Below, piece after piece: positions 50,629 through 62,668 of a DNA stretch of 64,000 nt. Each line of letters begins with the position of its first letter. The first letter of the stretch is position 1. Source of the DNA: Moniliella sp. 'wahieum' (lineage: Eukaryota; Basidiomycota; Moniliellomycetes; Moniliellales; Moniliellaceae); NCBI GenBank assembly GCA_003971905.1, contig RSEE01000026.1, positions 558,001-622,000 on the forward strand, written 5' to 3'. A program made the translations under genes and the position numbers. Under the pieces are notes generated by a model. It was not told the origin of the DNA, searched no databases, and saw only the letters and a list, made by a program, of their open reading frames with translations.

Positions 50629-53600
50629 AAAGCCGCACGACGACCACCACTTGGAAACAACCACCCCGGCCTTGCGGGGCGTCCACAGCATCTCGGCGCG
50701 CGTCTCCAGCACCACCGCCACCACCCCCGCCGCCCTCCTTTCCCATCGCCACCGCCTCCCGCCCTCCTCCTCCCAGCCCCGTCCCCGTATGCGCCCCAGC
50801 CAGGCCGACCAACACCCCTCGGCCGGCATCTTCCCAGCGCGCGCAGGAGTGGGAGCGTGCGCGGGCGCGCGATTCCCAGAAGCGCACCGCCGCTTACCAC
50901 AGCATCTTTGGCCGCCCTGCCGCCGCCGCCTCTGCCCTTCCTCCAGCGTCAGCGCCCGCACCCGCGCCAACACCAGCACCAGCACCGGCCCCGCTGTCGC
51001 CCGCCTCGCTCCTCATCTATCTGCTCCTGGCCCGGCTCCTCGGCCTTTGCCCCAGCATCCCCGGCCTCTCCCATCCCCATCCCCAGCCCCAGCCCCCGCC
51101 ACAGTCTCTCCCTCACCTTCCCTCCCCCTTCCCCCCTGCCGCTCGTCCCTCACCGCGCCATCCGCGTCGCTTACTCAACCGGCCCCTCTGCCGCCACCCC
51201 CGCCACCTCTAACCCTGCCGCAGGTGGTACCATCCCTTCCTCTTCCCCCACCGGCACGCCTCTCGCGACTCCTCCTTCTATTTCTCGGACGAGGGTGCAA
51301 CTGCCCCCCCCTTTTCCTCCACCTCGCCCCCCCCTGCTCCCAGGCCACTGTGGTCGTCAAACGGCTCTGCACGTCCCCCCTCTCTCACCGCTGCTTGCGG
51401 CAATCCCGCCCCGACCCCTGTTGCCCCTCGCCTCGCCCCGACCTCGCTTCTCCTAGCCCCCCTGTGCAACCCGCATTGGCCCCGCCCCCGACCCCGCTGC
51501 CGCCCGCCAAGCCACCATCCGCAGCCCCCTCCGCAGCACCTGCGCTCAGCGGGCCCTTCTATTTGATGGGCCCCCTCCCCCACCCCTTCCCGCGATCGCG
51601 CCGCACTTTACCTACTCGCCCCCCTTTCCATCCCGCCGATCACCACCGGCATCAACGCCAACCCCGTCAGCGCCAGTGCCAGTGCCAGTGCCAGCACCAG
51701 TGCCAACGCCAACGTCCTAACCCATACCACCAGCACAGCCGCCTCTTCTCCCCCCACCCCGCAGGTATCCGCCTCGGCTAGCTCTGCCCACCCACACGAC
51801 CCTTCAAGTCCCCAAACCGGCAGCAGCCATCACTTCCCGCACCAGCCTATCCATGGGCCGTTGCCAGCCCAGGACGCGCTCAATTGCCCGAGTGGAAACA
51901 ACCCAATTTGCCATCACTCTCTTCGGCCCCTCCAACCCCGCCGCTTCCCGCTGGATTCACCGGTCTGGCCCAGCCGTCGGAAGAGCCAGAGACCATAGCC
52001 GAAGCACAGCCCGTGGTCACGACCCTTGGTTTTTTACCCGACCTCCTCCACTGCCGCCAGGCGCTCCCGCTTCTGCCACGCCCTCTCATCCTACCCCGTA
52101 CCACGCGGTGCGGGAGCCAGCAGCGCTCCCTCCTGATGGCTCCTCCCTTAGCTCGGCCAGTTTTCATCGCCCGCTCAAACGTCATGATACCGCCCCGCCC
52201 CCAATGGCCGACTCTGCCAACCAGCTGCACCCGGCACTTCTCAGTCGTATGGCCCGCGCGTTGCAAGTAAATCGTGCATGTACGGGAACGTGTCAAGGAC
52301 GGGTTAACATACAAGGATGCCTTTGACGGCTCGGAGGCTGTTGACGCGTTGGTCGCGCTCATTGGTCTCGGGCCCGACCCACTTGAAGGTGCACCTGGGA
52401 CAAACAAGAGCTCAAGTCATCGCAACTTGGCTCTCCTGGTCGGTCGCAGTCTCGAAAGCAAACGGTGTTCATCATGTCACCTATGACCGTCGACTCCGCG
52501 ACTCGGACAAGGAGCTGTACCAGTTCCGCGTCCGCGTCCCTGCGCCTACCTCGCGACGACGAGTCCGGCCACGCCGGACTCTCTCCCCGCACATGTATCT
52601 CCAGGATGACACGCCCGCCTCAGCGATGTATTCCGCCGATGGCGAATACGGGGTGGGAGACGAGGAGGAGGATGAGGAAGATGAGGATGAAGATGTGGAG
52701 TACGATGAAGATGGGACACCCTCTCTCGCACTTGCTTCTGCCACTGTCGAGCGCCGAACAGGACGAGACGGAGAATGACGGGTGTCTTTACCCACTAACG
52801 CAGTGCTATTCGCCCACCTGCTCCGATGAGCGGATCTGACTACTCCCTTTCCTGTCCACGTCGGTTAGCCCAGCAAGTGAGGAGAGATCATATGCTCCGC
52901 ACGCCCCATGACCAGACACCCATGGACCTCCACCTCAGCATCCTACCGCCTCCCATCCCCTCCGCGCTGCTTCCACTTCTTCCGGTGCTGGGCCAAGCGA
53001 TACGGACGATGCTGTGGTGGCTGCCGGGCGGAAGCCCGGGCCGACGGGGCATTGGCGGCAGCGGAAGGAACCTTGACATGGCCTCGCCTCCTGGAGAGGC
53101 ACCCAGTGCCGGCACCGCCGGGCGCCGAGCGCACCCGCCTCTTCATGCTGGCCAGGAGGAAGAGGACGATCCAGATATCCGCCGGATGGCGCCGGGTGCG
53201 TTATGGGCGGACCGGGTGAGCGAGCAAGTGCTGGCCAGCGTCGACAACAAGGAGCGCAAGCGGCAAGAACTGATCAACGAGGTAGTCAATACTGAGTGTG
53301 ACTTTGTGCACGACCTGGAATATTTGCGGGACAAGTGGATGCACCTCTGCTGCGGGCCAGCTCGGTGTTGCCCGGCTCGGCGGAGCGGAGGAGTGAGTTT
53401 GTCAGGCAAGTGTTTTGGAATATTGAAGAGATCCTGGAGGTCAACAAGCCTCTGTCGGAGGCCTTGGTGCGGCGTCAGGCCCAGCAAGACGTTGTGCAGC
53501 ACATTGGCGATCTCTTCCTTGCCCATGTTCCCTTGTTTGCTCCCTTTGTCCGCTATGGCGCCCATCAGCTGTATGGCAAGTACGAGTTTGAAAAGGAAAG

Positions 53601-56600
53601 GCAGAGAACAGCAAGTTTGCCCGGTTTGTTGATGTACGCATTTCCCTCCGCTACGGTACTTGTGTGGCTACTACAGGCCCCAACTGACCTTTATGCTTTA
53701 TTGTTTTTTCTTTGGTCCCGCGCTTAGGAAGTTGAACGCCAACCCGAGTCAAGGCGATTGGAGTGAATGGTACCTAACCAAGCCGACGACGCGTTGGCAC
53801 GGTATCCTCTTCTGTTAGGCCAGGTGATCAAGTACACCAAAGAGGGCGACTCGGACAGAGAAGCATTAGAGGAGGTGATCAAGAAGGTCAAACAGTTCCT
53901 TTCCAAGGTCAACGAGGAGACGGGCAAGAGTGAGAACCGGTTTCAAATGACCAATTTGTCCGACCTACTCATCTTCAAGGGGGAGGTGGATCTCCGTCTC
54001 AAGGAGGATGGGCGAGAACTCGTGTTCAAAGGGCCGCTCAAGCGAGGGGAGGCAGCGGACAAGGCGAGACAGCCGAACAAGCCTACCTGTTTGACCATGC
54101 GTTTGTGGTGGTCAAACCCAAGATTGTCCACAAGATGGACATTCTCAAAGTCAACCGGCGCCCATCCCGTTGGAATTGTTAGTCTGCACCATCTACGAGG
54201 ACATCCCCTTGCCCTCATCGGGAGGGGGAACGGGCAAGCCGTCCGGCAAGCTCAAGACGCTCACCACCCGCATGAGTACCGGCAGCCGGCTCACCTCAGT
54301 CTGGCTGCAGGCGTTGGACCCAAACAGGATGCCAAGATCGGTTTCCCACTCCGCTTTACTTACCTGGGCCGCAAGGGCTACTCGATGACTCTGGGCCTCG
54401 ACCTATGTCGGACGCAAAAAGTGGTTTGAGCATGTGGATGAGGCCCAAAGCAAGCTTCGCAAGCGCAGCAACATCTTTGACACCATGCCGTTGGGGCCTA
54501 TCGCTGCCTTTACCCCACCTCCTCCGGCCACGCCTGCGCCCTCCTCGGCCCATGCGCGTAAGCCACCACCTGCCGAGCCAGAGCGAGAGGTGCAGCCAAC
54601 CTGCTGCGTTCCCTTTGACTTTGGCCGCCGCGTCATCTATGGCAGCAACAATGGAGTGTTTCTTTCCGAACTTCGCAAGGACGCCCGCGCCCCGACCAGG
54701 TCCTGGGTCTGCGCGACGTGACCCAGATCGAGGTTCTGGAGGAGTACCAGATCTTGCTCGTCTTGGCCGACAAGACGCTTTGGACTTTCACCCTCGACGC
54801 CCTCGACCCAACACGGCCGAAAGAGTCGCTCCGGCTCGGCCGACGGATCAAGGCACGGTGCACTTTTTCTGTGTTGGCAGCGTCAATGATAAGATGCTTG
54901 TCTGCGCTGTCAAGTCCAGCACCGTCTCGTCCACCATCCGTCTGTTTGAGCCGCTGGATACCAGGCAACGGGCACGCGGCTCCCGTCGGCGGCCCGTCAG
55001 TCTCCAGTGGACCGGCGGCCAAGCGAAAGGTCAAGATGCCTTGCGGATCTTTAAGGACTTTTATGTTTCCACCGAATCGTCCAGCGCCGTTTTTCTGAAG
55101 AACCGGCTGTGTCTCAGCTGCGCCAAAGGGTTCGAGATTGTTGATATCGACACGCTCGATACCCAGGGCATCCTCGACTCGACCGACCCCAAGCTGGAGT
55201 TTTTGACACGCAAAGAGCTGACGGCTCATCCGTTGGCTATGTACCTGGTCCATGGCGAATTCTTGTTGTGCTACGCCGAGTTTGCCTTTTGTCAATCGGT
55301 TTGGCCGTCGTTCGCGGCCCGAGTGGGCGGTCGCATGGGAAGGCCAGCCCGTGTCGTTTGCGCTCTCCTATCCCTTCCTCTTGGCCTTTGACTCGAACTT
55401 TGTTGAGGTCCGCCACGTCAAGACGGGCGCACTGCACCAGATCCTCACTGGCACTCGCTTGCGATGTCTGTTTGCTGATCCCACACCGTATGTGCCATCG
55501 AAAAAGGACCTGCAAGCCCAGCAGCAACACCATCGCGACCCTCCTCACCCTGCCCCTCTCGGCCAGCCGCAGGCCACGGACACATGTCCCGGCCCTCAGA
55601 CGCATCCATTGCCTCGACCGCTAGCACGCTGCCCCCCAACGCTTGCCTTCCTCCCGCCCTGTCACCCCAGCTCGCACTTCCCTTTCCATGGCCCCCGCTG
55701 CGCCCGGCGCTCTGCCTGCCGGAATGAGCATGACCCAGTACCGCCTCCCGCCGGGCCCCGGCCCCGCATCAGCTCAAGCACCCAACCCGGGCGGATACGG
55801 TGCGCCAATGCCCCACCCTGGGCCCAACGGTGCTCCGCCTGGCCGTCCGCACCCGATGCAAGTGAGCATGGTGCCCTATGCATTTAACCAAGCGCACACT
55901 GCGGCGCCCGTCAAGCCGGCGAGTGGGCACAGTCCCATGTGGGAAAGTGCATTTGCTTCGCGCAACAACATCCTTCTTCAGGGCGACAATACGATCTATG
56001 CTCTTCGTCCTGCCAGCGGCGGCATGGGGTTGCTGGAACCACTGACGCTGGCGCACCATTCGGGGCCTCCGCCGGGCCAGCCCTTCCGTCCCACAGGTCC
56101 GCCCAGCCCAAACTTCCCGACGTTCCCCAGTCTGCGCTCTGTTCCACCGGGCATGCCTGCCGCGCTGCCTCCGGGCGTGTCTCCGGGCGTACCTCTGGGC
56201 GCAGGACGGATGGGCGGACCAGGACCCCAACCAGGTGCACAGCCGCCGGGAATGCCGCCTCTTTCTCGGCCCGTGTACCCTCCCGCATACCATGGCCCAG
56301 GCACGGCGTACCCTGTGCCGCCATCGATGTCGGGGCCAGGTGGGCCTGTGCCTGGGCCCGGTCCCGGTCCCGGTTCCGGTCCCGTGGCTGGCATACCGCG
56401 TTACCCGTCTACCCCCCACCCGGACCAGGCTACCCTTTCGTCCCTGGCTTTCCCCCCAATTCAGGCGGGACGATGCGTCCAATGCCGATGGCCATGGCGC
56501 CCTCGCTTCCCCCTGGTGGGACACCTAACTTCGCACCGGGCATGTCCGCTGCCATGCCAGCACCACTGATGCAGCAACCTTTGGGCTTGCCCCACGGCCG

Positions 56601-56811
56601 TCCGAGCTCGGTCGTAAGTACCTTCGCTCCTGCCCCGCGCCCGCGCCACGGCTACGCCCACGCCGCGCTGGCCTGACGGACTGGGACCGGGACCGTGGAA
56701 CGCAGCGGGCATACCGGCTTCCTTGACCCTGGCTCGGTACTCGGTTCCTGCGCCCGGGCCTGGACCTGGGCCCGGACCGGGACCGGGACAGGGACCAGGC
56801 ACCGGGAGCTA
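50620..56811 (+). CDS. Rho1 guanine-nucleotide exchange factor, DEP-DH-PH-CNH (Rom2/Rgf type)
   Basis: Activator of Rho1 in the cell-wall integrity pathway at the plasma membrane, by analogy with Rom1/2 and Rgf1-3. A Pro/Ser/Ala-rich N-terminal region (to about 52200) is followed by a DEP domain (ERVKDGLTYKDAFDGSEAVDAL...RNLALLVGRSLE...VTYDRRLRDS, 52280-52530) and an acidic run. Then the DH domain (RQELINEVVNTECDFVHDLEYLRDKWM, 53250-53340; EVNKPLSEALVRRQAQQ; LTKPTTR; LARYPLLLGQVIKYT, 53800), PH (LIFKGEVDLRLKEDGRELVFKGPL, 53970; LGRKGYSMTL, 54370) and CNH (VPFDFGRRVIYGSNNGVFLS, 54610, to HQILTGTRLRCLFADP, 55480). Intron 53634-53727 joins KFARFVD to EVERQPESRRLE. The start is unsettled: no ATG opens the first frame, and the first upstream-side ATG is 50789. 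The Pro/Gly-rich tail to 56811 is assigned by continuity. At least eight frame steps. Confidence 0.9.
55643..56811 (+). other. Pro/Gly-rich C-terminal tail following the CNH domain
   Basis: Low-complexity coding stretch (PPGPGPASAQAPNPGGYG; SMSGPGGPVPGPGPGPGSG; PAPGPGPGPGPGPGQGPG) ending GTGS-stop at about 56811 after two frame steps. It contains one ordinary segment, NNILLQGDNTIYALRPA (about 55965). It could be the Rho GEF tail, as listed, or a separate short gene. Confidence 0.5.
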
Positions 56812-57491
56812 GCTTGCTCCCGAAGTACACCAATGGAGCTACGTCTGGGACCTGGTGCGTGAGGGCATGCCCCGTCCCGCGTCCTGCCCTTGCTCTCTCC
56901 TCGCTTTGCCTTGTTTGCGTTGCGTTGCTTTGCTTTGCTTTGCTTTCCGTTCCCTTCCCCCCTTTTTGCCCCTCCCTTTCCCTCATCTTTGCTTTTTGTT
57001 GCCATCTTGGGCTGCACCTTGGGGTCGGCGCCCAGGACGGACTGGATACCATGCTTTTGAACCTGTTCCTTAGATCTCTCCACCTAGTGCTCTTGGGCCT
57101 GGCAGTGGGGTCCCCTACCTCAGCGATGCCTCTCTATCACCTCGGTATCGGTCTTGTCCATCAGCATAGTCTGCTCAAAGACTCTTGACGCTGTCAACGG
57201 CGCGGACAGCAGCGACTAGTGATTAGGTAGATAGTTACACCTGGGCCACTCCTGTATACAGAGATGGTTCCCTTAGACAATGCATCCATTCCTGTTCCTC
57301 ACTGGCATCAGGCTTAGCTAGCTCTCAACGTGTCGACTTTGGACAAACTGACAACTACAACAACCACTTGCACTCACGAACCAGGACAAATGTGGAGAGG
57401 AATGTAATGGGCCTTCGGCCGAAACGGCGACGGAAACAATCCATAACCTCAAAAGAAACAAAGAAGGAACGAGCATCAAACAATGACGAGG
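56812..57491. other. Convergent spacer between Rho GEF and RPL10
   Basis: Two 3' regions. 56890-56990 is rich in TTTGC/CTTTGC pentamers. No gene seen. Confidence 0.6.
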
Positions 57492-58154
57492 TTACTGCTG
57501 CGCAGCAGCACGCTGGTGGAGCTTCAGGTTCTGAACGAGCGGGCCGTGGTGGTTGACAAACTGGAGGTAGCAACCGTCCTTGATGATCCGGTTCTCAGCC
57601 ATGGCCTGGGTGAACTGAGTGCGGTCCAACTGGGTAAAGCCCCACTTCTTGGACACAATGATCTTCTGGCGACCGGCGAACTTGTACCGCGAGCGACGCA
57701 GCGCCTCGAGCACAGCAGCCTTGTTGCTGTCCTTGCAGCGGATCGAGATGAGCACCTGGCCAATGTCGACACGGGCGACCGTGTCGTAGGGCTTGCCCCA
57801 GGCACCACGCATACCCGTCTGCAGACGGTCAGCGCCGGCGCACGAGAGCATCTTGTTGATACGGATCACGTGGAAGGGGTGCACACGGATGCGCATGTGG
57901 AACGCATCCTTGCCGGCCGTCTTGACCATGTACTTGTTGGCGCAGATACGCGCAGCCTCGAGCGCCTCCGAGGTGATCTGCTGGTGCTCGTCGCACACCA
58001 TGTGCGCGCAGAAGGGGAAGTCATCCACCGACGCACGCTTGCGGCCCAAGTCAAAGATGCGGATCTTGGGCTCGGGCACACCACGGTTGTAGCGCGACTT
58101 GGGGTAGGGCTTGTTCTTGCAGTAGCGGTAGCAACGCGCAGGACGACGACCCAT
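57492..58154 (-). CDS. RPL10: 60S ribosomal protein uL16 (L10/QSR1)
   Basis: Component of the large ribosomal subunit near the peptidyl-transferase centre, loaded last in the cytoplasm in known eukaryotes. One intact 220-codon frame from ATG 58154 (CACCATGGG) without introns. [96 protein letters not shown] and [12 protein letters not shown] are near-invariant uL16 blocks. Length is as in other fungi (about 221). A long ORF on the opposite strand is only its shadow. It is a useful contrast: 663 bp with no frame error. Confidence 0.98.
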   Translation of the reverse strand: MGRRPARCYRYCKNKPYPKSRYNRGVPEPKIRIFDLGRKRASVDDFPFCAHMVCDEHQQITSEALEAARICANKYMVKTAGKDAFHMRIRVHPFHVIRINKMLSCAGADRLQTGMRGAWGKPYDTVARVDIGQVLISIRCKDSNKAAVLEALRRSRYKFAGRQKIIVSKKWGFTQLDRTQFTQAMAENRIIKDGCYLQFVNHHGPLVQNLKLHQRAAAQQ

Positions 58155-59146
58155 GGTGAACAGACAACGAAACCGGTGGTGGTGGGGGTGGCAAAACGCG
58201 ACGAACCGCTGCGCTTCAAAAGGCGCCCGCCCCTCCCAGCCCGCCAGCGCCTCGGCACACCGGACGGCGGGGACCAAGCGCCGCGCGACAACCCTAGTGC
58301 AGCCCATGAGTTACACTGGCGCTGTGCGAGGGCGCAATAAAATCGGCGGAGCTCCCCGACCGTCCGTCTTACCTCCGAGCCGCTTCGGTCGTAAGGCATA
58401 GGAGCCTGGGACAACGCCATTGCGTCATTGATCACGCATCGTTCACCATGCATCCCATGACTCGACAGGAATTGAAATTGCACTGGCACGCCGGGGCACA
58501 GAAACAGCAATCTGTGACGCACTGGCTGCCGAGAGGTCGCAATTAGGCCTGAGGCTCAGGCCTGAGGGAGAACAAGGTTATGTGCGCTACGCGATCCGCG
58601 TGGAGCGCAGAGGTGTGCTCGTGAGCAGGCAGGATGCAGCCGCAGAGAAGGGGACGAGATGGGGTGCACACACACACCTTATGTAGGTGCATACGGGCCC
58701 ACTGTTACCAAACCGTGTGCGCTTAAACATCACCTTCTCATCCCACGTGGGGAAGAGAAAGAGGACCACGGCTCGTCCCTGCTCCTTCGTCTTACGGGCC
58801 AGTGTGTAAAGGTATCGAGGAAGCCGGCATGAGGTGGTCAATCACGGTGTTGCCATGAACGTAACGCCGCCCCCGCTGGTGCAGCAAGGTATCGGGGCGT
58901 GATGAACGGCGCAGGGTAAGTACGCTGTGTGAGTTTTGGTTTTGGTTTGAGGGTTGTAAGTTGTGGGATGCAGGCTGGGGTGTGGGCCCCCAGTCGTGCG
59001 CGAGGTCTGTGCGCACAGTGTGGTCTCTTGCCGATGGATCGGGGCAGCGAGGGAATGTGGTGAGGCTGGGTCGTCCTCGCGCGGCTTCCCTCTCATCGGT
59101 GCGCCTAGTCCGTTCCCCCCCTTGCCCTGCTCTTGCACGTTATGAT
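58155..59146. other. RPL10 upstream region and PTP 3' region
   Basis: No gene recognised. A GCCTGAGGCTCAGGCCTGAGG dyad lies at 58548-58566. ACACACACAC and TTTTGGTTTTGG runs follow. 58700-59146 has short open frames only. Confidence 0.5.
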
Positions 59147-60162
59147 CTACCTGTGGGCCAATTGGTGAGAAGGTGCAGTACGGACGGTACGGATTGCATG
59201 GCAGCTGCTACGCGAGAGCATCGAGAAGTTGGTGGTAATGCAATTAATGGTGAGCTTAAGATGGTGGGGCAGCGCAGATGTCTCGATGAGCTGGACGATC
59301 ATGGTAGCCTGAGGCAGGCCCTGGACCATCCTCGGGCGCAATGTGCGCAGGTACATGATGACGGACAAGGCGTAATGGGGGGCTAGGGTGCGAGCCTCGT
59401 CGGGCGAGTAGCCGCCGGTAAAGGTGTCGAGGGCCAACAAGCCCGCAATCACCGTTCCTTTCGTCCCAGGCCGGCAGAACAGTGGATCCAGATTGGGGGT
59501 GGCTGGGCTTGGTCGTGGGACGAGAGGAGGGTGGGGTGCAAGGCGCGGATAAAGGTGAGGAGACTGAGGTAGCGGTCTGCTTCTGCCGCACCCAAGTCGG
59601 GCCAGAAGTGACATGCAACTGTGTCAGTTCGTACGGCGGCTGGCCGGTGGCTTTCGCGAGGGTGAAACGGAGCCGCCGTTGGGTCACCTCCCACCCAGGA
59701 ACAGACGGTTGAGTAACGGCTTCCACCGTTACCGTCCACGCGTCTGTCCGAAGTGCTGCGCCCTTGGTAGGCCAGTAATCGTCCGCCTTGACAACTCCAT
59801 TTTCGACGCTTTGGGTTAAGTTGACGAGGAGCTTGGTGCGGTCCTGCACCAGGCTATTGACAAATGTGGTGAATGTCCATGGGAGCGGGGCTGGCTGGCC
59901 ACATACACTTGCTTGCTCCGCGTCGCATCTGGGATGGGAGGAATGCGGGTGGCGTTAAGGTAGCCTCCTTCGGGGGCTGGACGAGCGCGTGGTCGTACCC
60001 AAACGCGTTGATCCACCGGTTCAGGCCCCCTGCGGTGGCCACCTCAGCAGCGTGGGTGCTAAACGCGGGATCGGCGTTGGCCATGCGCTGGCTGTCGAGC
60101 TGATCGAGCATGCGGAACTGCTGCTCGAACGTGGGCGTCTCCCGGCCGAGGGGTGCACCCAT
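59147..60162 (-). CDS. Protein tyrosine phosphatase (classical PTP domain)
   Basis: Cysteine-dependent phosphatase. ATG 60162 (ACCATGGG) begins MGAPLGRETPTFEQQF. FGYDHALVQPP with GGYLNATRI (about 59960) corresponds to the 'YDHTRV...DYINAS' region, then SKQVYVASQ, VNLTQSVENGVVKADDYWP (about 59800), CHFWPDLG (the WPD loop with general-acid Asp, about 59600) and IWIHCSAGLGR (59490-59460), the HCxxGxxR P-loop with nucleophilic Cys, followed by TVIAGLLALD and SVIMYLRTLRPRMVQ (the Q-loop helix). About 335 codons, a stand-alone domain of Ptp1 size. Frame steps near 59950, 59890, 59620 and 59457 (the last inside the P-loop, one base short of R-T-G). Stop at 59147 is provisional. Confidence 0.9.
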
Positions 60163-60490
60163 GGTGGTGGTGGTGGTGTGATTGTGGTGGTGGCTGCGGT
60201 GGATTAACGATCCGGATGTGATGGGCTGCGCGTGTCTCAGCCCATCCCCTGCGGATCAGCTTCTTACGTTGCAATTTCAACCCAAGCGCCCCACCACACC
60301 GCGCCCATGCCCCGCCTTCCGCATTTCGCATTTCAACATTCAACTCATTCAACACATGTCCCTCCTCCCTCGCGAGCACCGCCTACACAACTACACAAAC
60401 TACACACCCAACTTCCTATTCCATCGCGTCCATTCATAGCCGGCCAGATACCAACGCAACCGAGACCCGCCGCCTGTTGCGGTGCTCACC

Positions 60491-62668
60491 TCACTTACGC
60501 CGAGTACGGAGGCGGCGCGCCAGCGCCCGACGCGCTGGGACCCGGGGCGCCAGAGGGTACGCCCCATCGCCCTGGGCAGCGGCCACCGCCGCATCTTGTT
60601 GCCGCTCGCGCTCTTTCGCGTCAATTTCGGCTTGTCGACGAAGCGCCTCCACGTCCTGTGGTGCGGTCGCCGAGCCATACAGCGCTCCACCCGCCGAAGC
60701 GCCCGGCGAAGCGGCCAGCGGACCGTATCCTGCGCCGGAGCCGGAGCCCGGTGGAAGCAGCACCCGTAACCCGACGCGCCGTACCCAGACGTGCCGTACC
60801 CGGAAGGAGCCGAGGTCGGGGCCGGCTGGCCGAGGGAACCGCTCGTCGGTCCCCCAGGCCCGACGACAGGCGCCCCCGTTTCCGCCACCGTCGGCGTGGG
60901 GGCAGCCCCGGCGGCCTGACCCTGCTGAGTGGGAGCAGTAGCGGGAGGGTAGCCGCCCGGAGCAGGGGACGTGACCGCCGGAGTGGGGGCCAGATTCAGA
61001 CGAGTAGCGAACTCATTGTCAACCGACTGGTGAGGTGGGGCAGAAGTAGGAGCGTTCTGCTGCGGGCCTCCATACCCTGCGCAGAAACCGGGGTCGACTG
61101 CGGCTGGTAGCCTTGCGACGGAGTGGACTGCGAAGGGTAGCCCTGAGCGGGAGTGGACTGCGGGGGGTAGCCTTGCGACGGAGTCGGCTGGGGCTGGTAA
61201 CCTTGCGAAGGGGTTGACTGGGGCTGGTAGCCTTGCGAAGGGGTCGACTGGGGCTGGTAACCTTGCGAAGGGGTCGACTGGGGCGGGTAGCCTTGCGACG
61301 GGTAGCCCTGGGCCGGGGAACCTAGGTTAGGTTGGGGGGGAGACTGCGGTGGGCCAGCCGGGGAGGTGGGGCCCGTGGAGCCCGTGCGCCCCGACCCCGA
61401 CCCCAGTTCCAGGTCCAGTTCCAGGTCCAGTTGCCGTCCCAGCTGCAACGCCAGCGCCCGCCACAGCCGAAGCGGCACTCAATTCGGCAGCATGAGTTAC
61501 GCCAAACGAGGCGGATTGGGGGTTGCTGAGCGTAGTTGTGTCGCTGGTAGCGGCAGTAGCAGAGGAAGGGGTGGATTCGATGCGGGTCGGGGGCGCGTTA
61601 AGGCAGCCCGAGGGGACGTGGGGAAGAGTGGTGGTGTCGACCTGCAGTTGATCCAGCGCTGGCTTGATGGCCGAGCGGATCTCGGCCACGCGCACCGCGC
61701 CAGACCAGGCGGGTGTCTTGGTCCGGTCCTTCGGTGTCCGGTCTGCGGGAACAGGAGCGGGTCCGAGTGCTCCCCCTCGGGTCCGATAGGAATCTGCTGC
61801 ACCACCAGTTTCTGGTACCGTCCCAGAGCCAGCTTTTCACCCAGCTCAATCAGCGCATCGGTTTGGGCCAGCCAGTTGGTGCGCAGAACGGCACGCTTGC
61901 CATATGCTGCGGCCACTCCTTGGCAGCCGCTTCGCTCTCGAGCTTCTGTAGCTCGGTCTTGATCTCGTTGAAGCGCTGCGCCTGAGGCGAGGTGGGGCGG
62001 GAGGAGGCTTCGGGCCCAAGCTCGTTAAGCTGGCGAGCGAGGTTGGTCCGCCGCTGGCGGGCATGCAGAATGTCATCCGACTCGAGCGTTTGCTGCAATG
62101 GCGTGCTTCTGGGTTTTGCGAGCCTCTTCGAGCGTCTTCACATGGGCCTGGTACAGGTCGCCCTGCAACGCCGAGTGAACGCCAAGCGATCCAGAACGTC
62201 TACCAGCACCTCGTCACCCACACCATCGAAGCGAGAAGCAGCATTGTGGGATTGACCGAGCTCGTACGAGGCTTTGGCCAGCGAATGACACTCGCGGAAC
62301 AGCGCCTCGTAATCAATGTCGACGCCCTTGAGCGCGCTGTTGTACACGAAGAACGGCCGGTTGAGGTTGAGACGGGGATCGAACTGGGCCAACCCCTGGC
62401 GGATGAGGTGGGGGAAGTTGGTGGAGTACGTGCCAGCGGCCAGCGAGCCGAGGTTGTTGTGCTGGGCGTTTTGCTGGTACGGACGCGGCGGGGGCGGGGG
62501 GGCGGCGCCGGGGGCAGCGCCGGGGTTGGGCTGCTGCTGTTGATGCTGCTGCTGCGGCGGCGGCGGCTGCTGCTGGCTGGGAGCGGCAAAGCCGTACTGC
62601 TGCGCCGCCTGCTGCGCCGCCTGCTGCGCCTTCTCCTTGGCGCGCTCGAACTTGTCGAAGAAGCTCAT
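60491..62668 (-). CDS. Coiled-coil (BAR-like?) protein with poly-Q start and QGY-repeat tail
   Basis: ATG 62668 gives MSFFDKFERAKEKAQQAAQQ, a Q/P/A-rich stretch, then a conserved-looking part: YSTNFPHLIRQGLAQFDPRL, RPFFVYNSALKGVDIDYEALF, ECHSLAKASYELGQ (62430-62260), HARQRRTNLARQLNELGPE, RFNEIKTELQKLESEAAAKEW (about 62060-61920) and LRTNWLAQTDALIELGEKLAL-GRYQKLV (about 61900-61800). The helices and the 'DALIELGEKLAL-GRY' element recall Pil1/LSP1-type eisosome or other fungal BAR proteins, but I would not insist. After that the chain is low-complexity: AGAGVAAGTATGPGTG, the QGYxPQSTPS repeats, GYGTSGYGASGYG, and a final helix DVEALRRQAEIDAKERERQQ. Five or more frame steps; stop 60491 provisional. 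Confidence 0.5.
61090..61320 (-). repeat. 30-bp coding repeat, QGYxPQSTPS decapeptide
   Basis: Seven to nine tandem copies of a 30-bp unit keep the reading frame and encode Q-G-Y-(Q/P/S)-(P/S)-Q-S-T-P-S, like the Tyr/Gln/Pro-rich repeats of phase-separating or scaffold proteins. Copies differ mostly at third codon positions, which indicates selection on the protein. Confidence 0.9.

Noticed and set aside
57483-58340. 285-codon plus-strand ORF
   Set aside because: It is the exact antisense of RPL10; codon bias of a highly expressed GC-rich gene leaves the complement open.
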